The notes under the pieces were generated by a model. That model searched no databases and was not told where the DNA came from. It saw only the letters and a list, made by a program, of their open reading frames with translations. From NCBI GenBank assembly GCA_024280575.1, contig JAJRPV010000014.1:1-49592 (forward strand): DNA of 49,592 bases. Reading direction: 5' to 3'. A program made the translations under genes and the position numbers. The stretch is from Campylobacterales bacterium. GTDB lineage: Bacteria; Campylobacterota; Campylobacteria; Campylobacterales; Sulfurospirillaceae. Shown in pieces: positions 10,223-19,664 of this stretch; the stretch's first letter is position 1, and each line of letters opens with the position of its first letter.

Positions 10223-10225
10223 TTT

Positions 10226-12868
10226 TCATCCTTCTATTGGTAATATTATTTTAAATTCTGCTCCATCAATTATATTTTGAACCTTAATACTTCCTAACAT
10301 ACTGTTTTCTATAATCATCTTAGTCATATACAGACCAATTCCTGTTCCCTGTTTTTCGAATTTTGTTGTAAAATAAGGCTCAAATATTCTGTCTATTATA
10401 TCTTTTTCTATCTCTCCACCATTATTTGAAATTGTTATTTCATAAGAATTTTTATTTCTTTTGCCTATAAGATAAATGATACCTTCAAATTCCTTATTTT
10501 TCTCTTTCTTGCAAGAAATTGCGTCTTTTGCATTTGAGATTATATTTAAAACTGCCTGTTTAAATTCATTTTCAAAACTATCTAATACAAAATCTTCTAC
10601 GACAACCTCTACATGTATGTCATTTTGCTTAGGTTTTGCATCCATAATTTCAATAGTAGAACAAAGCGCTTTTTTAATATCAAATTTTGCTTTTTTCTTA
10701 GAAGGCTTGTAAAAATTTCTAAAATCATCAATAGTATGCGACATGTATTCGATCTGTTTTTTGCCTTTATCGAGATAGTCGCTAATCATCTCTTTATTGA
10801 GTTTTTTATTGTCAAAATTATCTCGCACAAAGTGCAATATCAAAGATATATTGTTTAGTGGCTGTCTCCATTGGTGGGCAATCGCTCCTATCATCTCTCC
10901 CATCGCTGCCAGTTTATTTTGTTGGACCAGTAACCTGTCTTTGGCGATATTTTTATCAACTTCACTTTTTACTTTTTCTTCAAGTTCTTTCTCGCTCTGT
11001 TTTATGGCGGTAATATCATATATGTATCCATACAAGTCTGTTACATTTCCAAAATCATCTTTGATAAAAATTGCATGAGAGAAAACCCACCTTAATTTCT
11101 GAGTATTTTTTACTTTTATTCTGTATGTACAGGAAAAACTCTCAAATCCATTTTCTATATGTTCTCTCAAAGAAGCCAATACCATTTGCAAATCATCTTT
11201 ATGGATAATATCTGCATACATAGTCGTTTTTTGAAGCAAATCATCTGGCTCATATCCAAATTTTGAAATGCTCTTAGATACAAAAGTTGCTGTCATAGTT
11301 TTATCATTCAGCCATCTTAAAAGAACTATATCTCCCTCTTTTGTGAGCCTCCATGTATCATCGAGCGCTCTTTCAATCCTTTTTCGCTCTACTATATTCA
11401 TAGCCATCATCAAAAGCCTCTCGGGATTACCAAGCTCATCTAAAAATATTTTTCCACGGGAAAAAGTCCACTTATACCTGTTTAATTTTGTTTTCAATCT
11501 ATATTCAGCCATAAAATGATCGCACTTGCCACTTTTATGCTCATTCATTTTTTTAATAACATTATCCCTGTCATCAACATGTACTAAACCTAGCCATTCA
11601 TCATATGAGTTTATATCCCCTTTGCTATAGCCGAACATATCGAGCCATGTTTTTGAAAAAAATATTTTTCTAGTCTTAAAATTAATATCCCATAAACCGT
11701 CATTTGTTGCGATGATTGCTAACTCATACCTCTCTTTCCATTTTTCCAAAAGCATATTTTTTGTTTTAAACCTCTTATTGTAGGTAGAAAATATTTTTTT
11801 TATAAAGCTAGCAAAAGCAAAAGAAGCAAGAATCAATATAAAAGTAAAAACTAAAATTATAGTAATTATTATCCTTTTTCTTTTTTGAAAATTTTCCTCA
11901 ATTTTCTGTTTCTTAATCAAGTATTCATCTGTTAGTAAATTTTTATTTAATTTCATCCCAATTCCAAAACTATATTTGTAAAAATTATAAAAATTTTGTT
12001 TTTGAGATCTTGTAAACTCTAATCCCTGCACAAGTGTTTTAACTTTTTTTGATTGTTTTAAAGTTAAGGACGACAATGCATCTTTTAAACCGAGCCATTT
12101 TTTATCATTAAAAAAGTTATAAAAATATTTATCATTATAATCATAAAAATAATAATAATTCTTATCCTTCTTAGACTTATCATCTCTTATGGAGTCATAA
12201 AAAGATTTGGCTGTGTATTTTCTCAAATCATCCGAGGTAGAAAAAGCTCCTATATACCAATCTAGTTTTTTAATATACATAAAATAATTGACCTGCATAG
12301 TTTGTCGAACATCATTTTTCCAATAAAAACTATTTTTTTCACCTTGTGAAGATATATATAAAAGTGTTAAATATAAAGATTTCGGATTGTTGTAATTGTT
12401 AAATATGAGTTTTTGTATATCTTTTATAGTATCGAGTCCATACAAAACCTCCAAATCCTGTCTTTTAAAAATCACAAATTTTACTTCATGTTTCGATTCA
12501 ATATCTCTCAAAAACGGCTTTACGAGTTTTATATCTATTTTCTTTTGGCTTAATTCCAGACCATTGATTGTGCCTTCTATCTTATGTACATACAGCAACA
12601 TTGTTTTTTCAACATTTTTAAAATGTTTATCTACCTTTTTTATATTTTTATCAACATACTTTTGCAATATCTTGCTATTTTCATAGTTTGTTTGAAGTTG
12701 TGATTTTTGAGATATTAAAGCTAGGCTTGATTTTTTATTGTGCTCTAACACAAATGATGAAATTATTAAAGATATAAATGACAACAGCACGATAAAAAAG
12801 ATAGGGAAATAGATTAGAATTTTCTCTATATCTTTTAGCCTATATAAATGTCTTGATTTTTTAAACAT
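10226..12868 (-). CDS. PAS-containing membrane sensor histidine kinase
   Basis: 880 residues. Order: cytosolic start, TM1 (about 16-40), a long periplasmic sensing region (41-330), TM2 (332-358), PAS 1 (about 380-495), PAS 2 (about 505-620), a linker coiled coil, the dimerisation box with H665 in AIAHQWRQPLNN, and a HATPase domain with N box near 775-779, SNNGGE (815-820), FEPYFTTK, and GTGIGL (841-846). It autophosphorylates and passes phosphate to the response regulator 3 bp downstream. Position at the head of the TRAP/lhgO cluster suggests it senses the transported acid outside the cell or redox/energy state through its PAS domains. Contains one TACATGTAG motif copy at 10610. Confidence 0.93.
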   Translation of the reverse strand: MFKKSRHLYRLKDIEKILIYFPIFFIVLLSFISLIISSFVLEHNKKSSLALISQKSQLQTNYENSKILQKYVDKNIKKVDKHFKNVEKTMLLYVHKIEGTINGLELSQKKIDIKLVKPFLRDIESKHEVKFVIFKRQDLEVLYGLDTIKDIQKLIFNNYNNPKSLYLTLLYISSQGEKNSFYWKNDVRQTMQVNYFMYIKKLDWYIGAFSTSDDLRKYTAKSFYDSIRDDKSKKDKNYYYFYDYNDKYFYNFFNDKKWLGLKDALSSLTLKQSKKVKTLVQGLEFTRSQKQNFYNFYKYSFGIGMKLNKNLLTDEYLIKKQKIEENFQKRKRIIITIILVFTFILILASFAFASFIKKIFSTYNKRFKTKNMLLEKWKERYELAIIATNDGLWDINFKTRKIFFSKTWLDMFGYSKGDINSYDEWLGLVHVDDRDNVIKKMNEHKSGKCDHFMAEYRLKTKLNRYKWTFSRGKIFLDELGNPERLLMMAMNIVERKRIERALDDTWRLTKEGDIVLLRWLNDKTMTATFVSKSISKFGYEPDDLLQKTTMYADIIHKDDLQMVLASLREHIENGFESFSCTYRIKVKNTQKLRWVFSHAIFIKDDFGNVTDLYGYIYDITAIKQSEKELEEKVKSEVDKNIAKDRLLVQQNKLAAMGEMIGAIAHQWRQPLNNISLILHFVRDNFDNKKLNKEMISDYLDKGKKQIEYMSHTIDDFRNFYKPSKKKAKFDIKKALCSTIEIMDAKPKQNDIHVEVVVEDFVLDSFENEFKQAVLNIISNAKDAISCKKEKNKEFEGIIYLIGKRNKNSYEITISNNGGEIEKDIIDRIFEPYFTTKFEKQGTGIGLYMTKMIIENSMLGSIKVQNIIDGAEFKIILPIEG

Positions 12869-12905
12869 AAAAGCACCCTTAACTTATACCAAATAAAACA
12901 AATAG

Positions 12906-12911
12906 TATAAT
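12906..12911 (+). promoter_or_regulatory. -10 box for yebC
   Basis: TATAAT at 12906-12911, 29 nt before ATG 12941, in the short divergent gap between the kinase gene and yebC. The upstream AT-rich tract lacks a clear -35, as is usual in Campylobacterota. Confidence 0.5.
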
Positions 12912-12940
12912 ACCATAAAATTGCAATACAAGGAACAATG

Positions 12941-13651
12941 ATGGGAAGAGCTTTCGAGTATAGAAAAGCAGCAAAAATGAAAAGATGGGGAAATATGTCA
13001 AGAGTATTTCCAAGACTTGGAAGAGTTATAACAATGGCCGCCAAAGAGGGCGGGACTGATCCTGAAAGTAACGCTAAATTAAGAACAGCCATACTTAATG
13101 CAAAAGCTGAAAATATGCCAAAAGACAATATCGAAGCAGCAATCAAAAGAGCAAACAGTAAAGATTTGGCGGCTCTTAGTGAAATAACTTATGAAGCCAA
13201 AGGACCACACGGTTCACTTTTTTTTATAGAATGCGCGAGTGATAATCCAACAAGAACAGTAGCAAAAGTAAAATTTAATCTTAAAAAAAGTAACGCGGAA
13301 ATGCTAAATAATGGCTCTTTGGATTTTATGTTTTCAAGAAAAGCTGTATTTGAATTTGATAAAACAGAAGATATGGATTTAGATGAAATCGAACTAGAAC
13401 TCATAGATGCCGGACTTGAAGAAATCGAAGAAGAAGACGGATTGGTTCTTGCTCATGGAGACTATAAAGATTTTGGAAATCTTTCACATGCTTTTGACAA
13501 GCTAGGAATTGAACTTAAAAAAGCTACGCTTGAGCGCATAGCAAACACTCCTGCACAATTTACAGATGAACAACTCGAAGAGATACAAAGAATTGTCGAA
13601 AGAGTTGAAGACGATGACGATGTACAGGCGGTATATACAAATGTAGGATAA
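12941..13651 (+). CDS. yebC: YebC/PmpR family protein
   Basis: 236 residues. It starts MGRAFEYRKAAKMKRWGNMSR, characteristic of the Campylobacterota YebC family, and carries the conserved NAKAENMPKDNIEAAIKRA segment (about 48-66) and an acidic C-terminal half. YebC proteins are described as DNA-binding regulators and, for some members, as translation factors that relieve ribosome stalling. Two ATGs lie in tandem; I chose 12941 over 12938 because family members begin M-G-R-A and AAGGA upstream is then at 7-nt spacing. It stands alone between divergent kinase and convergent asparaginase genes. Confidence 0.93.
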   Translation: MGRAFEYRKAAKMKRWGNMSRVFPRLGRVITMAAKEGGTDPESNAKLRTAILNAKAENMPKDNIEAAIKRANSKDLAALSEITYEAKGPHGSLFFIECASDNPTRTVAKVKFNLKKSNAEMLNNGSLDFMFSRKAVFEFDKTEDMDLDEIELELIDAGLEEIEEEDGLVLAHGDYKDFGNLSHAFDKLGIELKKATLERIANTPAQFTDEQLEEIQRIVERVEDDDDVQAVYTNVG

Positions 13652-13670
13652 AGCTCTACACGTAGAGCTT
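13651..13670 (+). terminator. Short hairpin after yebC
   Basis: AAGCTCTA / TAGAGCTT pair around a CACG loop directly at the yebC stop, followed by tatatacttt. It lies between convergent genes and could serve both. The U tract is weak. Confidence 0.55.
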
Positions 13671-14164
13671 TATATACTTTGGAAAACGCCTATATCTCTA
13701 TTTTTAAACACTCTATTATGTATATCTACCAAACCATGCATTGCTATATAAATTCCATTTTTCTGACAATTTAATATATAGCCAATCGCTGTTGCTATGT
13801 TTGCCGTTGCTTCTATATAATCAATACTAAAAGGAACCATGGCTCCTGTTAGAATAACGCATTTATCTTTGATTTTTTGCTCTAGAAAAAGGGCTGTTTT
13901 ATCCATAGTATCTGTTCCATGAATGATAAGGATTTTTTTGCTCGAAGAATTTTGTATGACTTCAACAATCTCTTGCCTGTCAGAATCATTCATGTCCAAG
14001 CTGTCTTTATGAATAATATTTATAATTTTATACTTTAAATTATAAAAGTATTTTAAAACACCTTCAAGTGCCAAAGAATCTTCCGGCACTTGAAGTTCGC
14101 CTCTCAGCGGATTGTATCTTTTGTTAAAAGTTCCGCCTGTATTTATGATTAAAATATCTTGCAT
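13670..14164 (-). CDS. Asparaginase N-terminal-domain protein
   Basis: 164 residues, half the usual 330 of type I/II asparaginases. Both catalytic threonine motifs of the N-terminal domain are present: IINTGGTFNKRYN (about 5-17) and IIHGTDTMDKTALFLE (about 78-93). The C-terminal domain, which completes the dimer interface and part of the active site, is absent. The frame ends cleanly at a normal stop, and such stand-alone N domains occur in Campylobacterota, so this is probably not a recent truncation. Amidase activity is uncertain. It lies 8 bp after a 64-residue gene and downstream of acs on the same strand. Confidence 0.8.
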   Translation of the reverse strand: MQDILIINTGGTFNKRYNPLRGELQVPEDSLALEGVLKYFYNLKYKIINIIHKDSLDMNDSDRQEIVEVIQNSSSKKILIIHGTDTMDKTALFLEQKIKDKCVILTGAMVPFSIDYIEATANIATAIGYILNCQKNGIYIAMHGLVDIHNRVFKNRDIGVFQSI

Positions 14165-14172
14165 AGCTATTT

Positions 14173-14367
14173 TTAGCTTATTTCCAAACCATACTCATCA
14201 AGCATCACATCCACGGCAACATTATGCTTTTTAGCACTTACTTTTGCACCTTTTGTGCCTTTTATACTATCTAAAAAAGTATTGATCTTTTTTTCAAACT
14301 CTTCTATATTGTCCATATGCTCTGGCTCATATGTGATTTTTATATCTACAACTTTATGATTTTTCAT
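14173..14367 (-). CDS. Small conserved-looking protein of unknown function
   Basis: 64 residues, charged, no membrane segment, pattern beta-helix-beta: VVDIKITYEPEHMD, a helix around 20-36, then AKVSAKKHNVAVDVML. It abuts the acs stop codon and lies 8 bp before the asparaginase-like gene, so it is probably translated from the acs transcript. I do not recognise the family. Coding is supported by tight packing and codon use like its neighbours. Confidence 0.65.
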   Translation of the reverse strand: MKNHKVVDIKITYEPEHMDNIEEFEKKINTFLDSIKGTKGAKVSAKKHNVAVDVMLDEYGLEIS

Positions 14368-16308
14368 TTACTCCCCTTTAAATAATTTTTCTATTTTGAT
14401 TATAATGCTAGGATCTTCAAGTGTGGATATATCTTGCGTTATATCTTCACCTTTTGCTATGGTTCTTAGAAGTCTCCTCATCACTTTTCCACTTCTGGTT
14501 TTTGGAAGTCCCGGAACCAGTAAGAGTCCATCTATCTTGGCAATAGGTCCTATATCTTTTACTATTAATTGATTTACCACTTTCTTAAGCGAATCTACAT
14601 CTATATCCGTTTTTGTTACGATATAGGCAAAAAGGCTCTCCCCTTTTATGTCATCAGGCTTACCGACAATTGCAACTTCCGCTACATTTTCATCGTGAGC
14701 CACAACATTTTCTACCTCAGCGGTTCCCAATCTATGACCTGATACATTGATAACATCATCGGTTCTTCCGGTGATTGTTATATATCCATCTTCATCATAC
14801 ATAGCTCCGTCACCTGAAAAATAAACAGGCTTTCCATCTTTTTTACAATCTCCAAAATATGATTTTTTGAACCTCTCAGGATCTCCCCAAATAGTTCTTA
14901 TCATGGAAGGCCAAGGTTTGGTGATACAAAGAAGTCCTTTTTCTCCAACAGGAGTCGGATTACCCTCTTCATCTATAATCTCTGCTTTAATCCCTGGCAA
15001 TGGAAATGTTGCACTTCCAGGCTTAATAGGAGTAGCTCCCGGAAGAGGAGATATCATATGTCCTCCTGTTTCGGTCTGCCACCATGTATCAACGATAGAA
15101 CATCTTCCCCCACCTATCACATCATAGTACCACATCCAGGCATCCGGATTTATCGGCTCTCCTACTGTTCCAAGCACTTTCAAAGAACTTAAGTCGTATT
15201 TTCCAGGCTGTTCTGCTCCGACTTTATGCAAAAGTCTTATGGCAGTAGGGGCTGTGTAAAATTGATTTATTCGAAGTTCTTCAATCATATTCCACCATCT
15301 TCCGGCATCCGGATAAAGAGGAACGCCCTCATACATAATAGTAGTGGCACCCATGGCAAGCGGTCCATAAACTATATAAGTATGTCCTGTGATCCAGCCA
15401 ACATCGGCTGTACACCAAAAAGTATCATTCTCTTTTACATCAAAAACATTTTCCATCGTATATTGAGCCCAAAGGATATATCCTGCACTAGAGTGTTGTA
15501 CACCTTTTGGTTTTCCTGTACTGCCACTAGTATAAAGTAAAAACAGCGGATCTTCGCTGTCCATCACTTCTGCTTCACAGTGTTGAGACTCATGCTTTAT
15601 CAAATCATTATATATATGATCTCTCCCCTCCACCATATCTATATCTTCAAAGTTTCGCTTGACCACAAGTACATTTTCACAACACTCACATCCACTCTCA
15701 AGCGCAGTATCCACTATCGGCTTAAGAAGATAAGGGGTACCTCTTCTATATGCTCCGTCTGCTGTGATAACGAGTTTGGCTCTTGCATCTATAATCCTGT
15801 CCCTCAATGCTTCGGCAGAAAAACCGCCAAAGACAACAGAGTGAATAGCACCGATTTTAGCACAAGCCAACATCGCAAATGCAGCTTCAGGAATCATAGG
15901 CATATATAAAACTACTCTATCGCCTTTTTTGATACCAAATTTGTTTTTAAGTAAATTTGCAAGTCTATTAACCCTGTAATACAAAAGAAGATAAGTGATA
16001 ATTCTCCTGCTTCCGTCTTCCCCTTCCCATATAATAGCGGCTTTGTTTTTTCTTGTTTTTAAATGTCTTCCGATACACTGATGAGTAACATTTAGTTTTC
16101 CGTCAATAAACCACTTGTAAAATGGAGCATCACTCTCGTCAAGCACTTTATTGTATGGTTCAAACCAGTCTATTTTTTCTTTTGCCAGTTTATCCCAATA
16201 AGCTTCATAATCGTCATCAACCTCATGGCCAATCTCTTTGAATTCACACATATTTTTAATACGGGCATTCTTGCTAAACTCTCTATTTGGTTCAAAAACT
16301 TTTGACAT
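14368..16308 (-). CDS. acs: Acetyl-CoA synthetase (AMP-forming)
   Basis: 646 residues, full length. Converts acetate, ATP and CoA to acetyl-CoA through acetyl-AMP. Diagnostic motifs are the ATP loop [11 protein letters not shown], the [12 protein letters not shown] acetyl-CoA synthetase signature, [21 protein letters not shown], and the C-terminal [11 protein letters not shown] with the lysine that is acetylated in regulated homologues. ATG 16308 is preceded by AAGGAG. A 125-bp upstream gap holds a reverse-strand TATAAT (16394-16399) and repeated GTAGCATT-like sites next to a two-component system, suggesting control by that system. Confidence 0.97.
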   Translation of the reverse strand: MSKVFEPNREFSKNARIKNMCEFKEIGHEVDDDYEAYWDKLAKEKIDWFEPYNKVLDESDAPFYKWFIDGKLNVTHQCIGRHLKTRKNKAAIIWEGEDGSRRIITYLLLYYRVNRLANLLKNKFGIKKGDRVVLYMPMIPEAAFAMLACAKIGAIHSVVFGGFSAEALRDRIIDARAKLVITADGAYRRGTPYLLKPIVDTALESGCECCENVLVVKRNFEDIDMVEGRDHIYNDLIKHESQHCEAEVMDSEDPLFLLYTSGSTGKPKGVQHSSAGYILWAQYTMENVFDVKENDTFWCTADVGWITGHTYIVYGPLAMGATTIMYEGVPLYPDAGRWWNMIEELRINQFYTAPTAIRLLHKVGAEQPGKYDLSSLKVLGTVGEPINPDAWMWYYDVIGGGRCSIVDTWWQTETGGHMISPLPGATPIKPGSATFPLPGIKAEIIDEEGNPTPVGEKGLLCITKPWPSMIRTIWGDPERFKKSYFGDCKKDGKPVYFSGDGAMYDEDGYITITGRTDDVINVSGHRLGTAEVENVVAHDENVAEVAIVGKPDDIKGESLFAYIVTKTDIDVDSLKKVVNQLIVKDIGPIAKIDGLLLVPGLPKTRSGKVMRRLLRTIAKGEDITQDISTLEDPSIIIKIEKLFKGE

Positions 16309-16356
16309 TCATATCTCCTTTTAGAACTTAATTTGTATCAATACTATAAAACAATA

Positions 16357-16437
16357 GTAGCATTTTCATAGCATTTGTCTATTTTTGACACTTATTATAC
16401 ATAACTTTTTCTTACATGTGAAGAAAAGTAGCATTAC
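16357..16437 (-). promoter_or_regulatory. acs promoter with repeated GTAGCATT-like sites
   Basis: On the + strand GTAGCATTTT (16357-16366), ATAGCATTTG (16368-16377) and GTAGCATTAC (16428-16437) recur around the reverse-strand -10 box TATAAT at 16394-16399. Two sites lie downstream and one upstream of it. They could bind the adjacent response regulator; this is inferred from repetition and position. Confidence 0.4.
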
Positions 16438-17099
16438 TCAAAATATTTATCTATTTTGTATCCGATTCCTTTAATATTTACTATAAAATCCTCTTTTAGA
16501 GTTTTCCTAAATCTACTGATTTCAGCCCTTATCGTTGCATTGTCAACTGGTTCGTGATTCCATACATAACTTCTAAATTTATCAAAATCCACCACAATCC
16601 CTAGATTATAAGATAATAGAGTGAGGATTTGCAACTGTTTTTTCGTGAGATGCTGGGTATTGTTATTATAAAATAACATCTGTTTTTCCTTGGAAAACCT
16701 ATAATGTTTTGATAAGATAATCTGCACAAAAGCCTTTGCACTTTTCTCTTTTTTTATATGGTCAATTTTCAAGGCAAGTTCTTTTAAATGAAATGGTTTT
16801 TTTAGATAATCACTGGCTCCTAGCTCATATGCCTGTGTAATATCTTCTATATCAATATTTGCACTTATAAATATAGTTGTTGGTATATTTTCAATATCAT
16901 TTAGTTTTTTAAAAAGCTCCATTCCGTTTAAATGTGGCACATTTATATCCAACAGCAGAAGATCATATGCCCTGCTTTGTATATCTTCAAAAGCTTTCAA
17001 ACCACTTGAGAAACCAACCACCTCATGACCGATTGTTTCTAGATATTCTTTAATAGAATTTCTAAGCATGGTTTCATCTTCTAAAAGCAAAATTTTCAA
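16434..17099 (-). CDS. OmpR-type response regulator
   Basis: 221 residues. Receiver domain with acidic pair E7-D8, phospho-acceptor D51 in LLLLDINVPHLNG, and Lys in YLKKPFH. C-terminal winged helix with VDNATIRAEISRFRKTL recognition region and GIGYKIDKY end. The first codons overlap the end of the kinase gene by 4 bp, so the two are translationally coupled. Transcription runs toward acs. It may control acs, but nothing in the sequence proves this. Similar orphan-looking regulators exist in many Campylobacterota. Confidence 0.92.
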   Translation of the reverse strand: MKILLLEDETMLRNSIKEYLETIGHEVVGFSSGLKAFEDIQSRAYDLLLLDINVPHLNGMELFKKLNDIENIPTTIFISANIDIEDITQAYELGASDYLKKPFHLKELALKIDHIKKEKSAKAFVQIILSKHYRFSKEKQMLFYNNNTQHLTKKQLQILTLLSYNLGIVVDFDKFRSYVWNHEPVDNATIRAEISRFRKTLKEDFIVNIKGIGYKIDKYFE

Positions 17100-18637
17100 T
17101 ACAACTCTCCACTAAAAATATACCTAAATAGCGTAGTATTGTCTATTGAAGTCACCTCTATGGTGATATAGTTAATATCACAAATCTCTTTTACTATATT
17201 TAATCCCAAACCAAATCCTCCTCTAGCTACATCTTCTCTATAAAATCTATCAAAAAGTTTGCCTGTATCATGTATCACTTCTCCAATATTGGAAATTTCA
17301 AATACGATACTATTTTTTTCTATAAAAAGTCTAATTTTTACTACTTCATTTGGATAGCTATATTTTATGGCATTTGATATATTGTTATCACAAAGTCTTT
17401 GCAGCTGAACTTCACTAAAAAAAACAAAAATTCCACCCTCTATATTGGCGTCAATTTTTAATTCATTTCCTTTTGCAACATCTCCAAAATATTCAATTCT
17501 ATCACTTAGGTATTTTGAAAAATCAATCATCTCTTTTTTATGTACCAAACGGTCTTTCTTTACAATATACCCTAAATCTCCATATATATTTTCCAAAACT
17601 TTTACGCCTGCTTCAATCTTGGTCAAATAACTGTTTTTTTCATATCTCAAATTGTACAATTCTATATTCATAAGTATCACCGTAAGTGGCGTATTTATCT
17701 CGTGAATTGCATTTTTGACAAACTTATCCTGATATTTTAGCAACTCTTGCGTGTATTGTACAGATTTTTGCAACTGATTTGTTTTTTCCTCTACTAGCTT
17801 TTCCAAATCTGTATTTAGCGTGACAAGCTCCCTGTTTTTAGTCTTAATCTTATCTATCATTTTGTTTACATGTAGAGCTATCTTACTAAACTCTTTAAAT
17901 TCAATTTTTTCTAAATCAATATGCTTATAAATTAGCGAAGTATCAGACAATATATTTGTTATATATTTTAATTCTTTAGATACTTTTTCAGTGAAAAATC
18001 TATATTTTAAAATACTGATAATATACAAAATAATTGTCAAAAAGACTATCTTTAAAACAAAGCCGGATATTTTATTTTTATACTGAACTCTTTTGGCTTG
18101 AAGCTCCTTGTTTAAACTATCAATAACAATTGCCCCGCCATAAACGATGCCTTTGCTTTTATAGACTCTTGATTGTGCCAAATATTCTTTCTTGGCATTA
18201 TTGAACTTAAAAAAATTATAACCGTTTTTTGCATTTAAAAATATTTTATTTTTTATTGTAGAGCAAAAATTGTTTTTATTGGAACAATAGAGTAAATTTT
18301 TCTGTTTATCAAATACAAAAAAACTCATAGTTTTATCATCATGAAGTAAGATATTTTCACTCATATCCACAATATTTTTATTTAGCAAAGCATCTTGTGT
18401 ATATTTTTTATTATTAAACTCTATGATTTTTTTTAGACTGTCATTTTTTTTAATAATTTTTGCTTTTTGGGAGTCTATATAGTTTTTTTCAAATTTAACT
18501 ATCTCTTTATTAAAATCCAAATATTCATTAAATATGATAACAAAAGCTGCGACAAACGCAAAAATTCCAGCAAAAAACATAGCATATATATTGATTTGAT
18601 TTATACTTTTTTTACGCCATCGTTTGAACATATTCAC
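17096..18637 (-). CDS. Membrane sensor histidine kinase
   Basis: 513 residues. TM1 (about 15-38), an extracytoplasmic sensor region (40-188) with two Cys around residues 118 and 125, TM2 (about 190-212), a HAMP-like/coiled-coil linker (213-300), the HisKA box with H312 in NAIHEINTPLTV, and a HATPase domain with N box DNNISNAIKYS and G boxes including GGFGLGLNIV. It partners the response regulator whose start it overlaps. The divergent gap to aguA holds a +-strand -10 box. Contains TACATGTAG at 17867. Confidence 0.92.
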   Translation of the reverse strand: MNMFKRWRKKSINQINIYAMFFAGIFAFVAAFVIIFNEYLDFNKEIVKFEKNYIDSQKAKIIKKNDSLKKIIEFNNKKYTQDALLNKNIVDMSENILLHDDKTMSFFVFDKQKNLLYCSNKNNFCSTIKNKIFLNAKNGYNFFKFNNAKKEYLAQSRVYKSKGIVYGGAIVIDSLNKELQAKRVQYKNKISGFVLKIVFLTIILYIISILKYRFFTEKVSKELKYITNILSDTSLIYKHIDLEKIEFKEFSKIALHVNKMIDKIKTKNRELVTLNTDLEKLVEEKTNQLQKSVQYTQELLKYQDKFVKNAIHEINTPLTVILMNIELYNLRYEKNSYLTKIEAGVKVLENIYGDLGYIVKKDRLVHKKEMIDFSKYLSDRIEYFGDVAKGNELKIDANIEGGIFVFFSEVQLQRLCDNNISNAIKYSYPNEVVKIRLFIEKNSIVFEISNIGEVIHDTGKLFDRFYREDVARGGFGLGLNIVKEICDINYITIEVTSIDNTTLFRYIFSGELY

Positions 18638-18647
18638 CCTTTTTCAG

Positions 18648-18653
18648 TATAAT
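18648..18653 (+). promoter_or_regulatory. -10 box for aguA-CDF genes
   Basis: TATAAT at 18648-18653 lies 24 nt before the TTG start at 18678, with AAAGGA at 18667-18672 serving as ribosome site. Confidence 0.5.
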
Positions 18654-18677
18654 ACTATATCAAAAAAAGGATTAAAC

Positions 18678-19664
18678 TTGCCAACAAGACTACCTGCCGA
18701 GTGGGAAAGACAAGCATACATAATGCTAGTCTTTCCGGATGTAAAAAGTGATTGGAAACACAGTATAGATTAGATAGAAAACAGCTATATCTTACTTATC
18801 AAAACAATTATAAAATATCAAAAATGCGTTATTTTATGCAAAAATAGACAAAAAATCAGCCAAACCTTACCAAAATCAAAAAATTTAGAATTACTTCAAA
18901 TAGAAACAAACGACACTTGGATCAGAGATTTTGGCGGTATTTGCATATATGATAATAATAAATTGAAAATACTCAATTTTAAGTTTAATGCTTGGGGCGG
19001 AAAGTTTGATTATCAAAAAGATGATGCTGTAAATTCAAAATTAAAAGAGATAAAATTTTTTAAAGAACCCATAAAAAATTTTGATTTTATTCTAGAAGGT
19101 GGAAGTATTGACTCAAATGGTCAAGGAGTTATGCTAACAACTGCAAAATGCATATTCAATAAAAATAGAAATTCTGCTCTTTCAAAAAACCAGATAATAG
19201 AGAAAATTAAAAAATTATTTGGATTAAAAGAGTTAATTATCTTAAAATATGGAGAATTAACAGGAGATGATACCGATGCACATATAGATACTTTGGCTAG
19301 ATTTGTAAATAGCCAAACCATAGCTTATGTTAAATGCTACAACACGGAAGATGAGCATTATGAAGCTTTCAAAAAAATGGAAGATGAGTTAAAATATACT
19401 AAATATCAACTTCTTCCTTTGCCGTTTCCGAGTCCAAAAATTTTTTTAAACCATAGACTTCCTGCAACTTATCTAAATTTTATATTCATAAATGGCGCCT
19501 TAATAGTTCCGACATATAAGGATAAAAATGATAAAATAGCACTTAAAATTTTGCAACAATTCTTTCCCGATAGAGATGTTATCGGAATTGATGCATCTAT
19601 ATTTATAAGAGAACACGGAAGTTTACACTGTGCGACTATGAATTTTTACAAGGACTTAGTATGA
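18678..19664 (+). pseudogene. aguA: Agmatine deiminase, interrupted by an in-frame TAG
   Basis: The frame from TTG 18678 (good AAAGGA site) reads LPAEWERQAYIMLVFPD, then hits TAG at 18771-18773 (codon 32). The same frame then continues without further stops to TGA 19664, giving 328 residues in all, the family length. Downstream motifs are intact: NDTWIRDFGGI, EGGSIDSNGQG, GDDTDAHIDTLARF, and the catalytic Cys region REHGSLHCAT. The family converts agmatine to N-carbamoylputrescine in polyamine synthesis; aguB for the next step is intact at 23331. A GAG-to-TAG change would explain the stop. A shorter product from an internal start near 18963 would lack the N-terminal active-site part. Sequencing error is possible. 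Confidence 0.85.
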
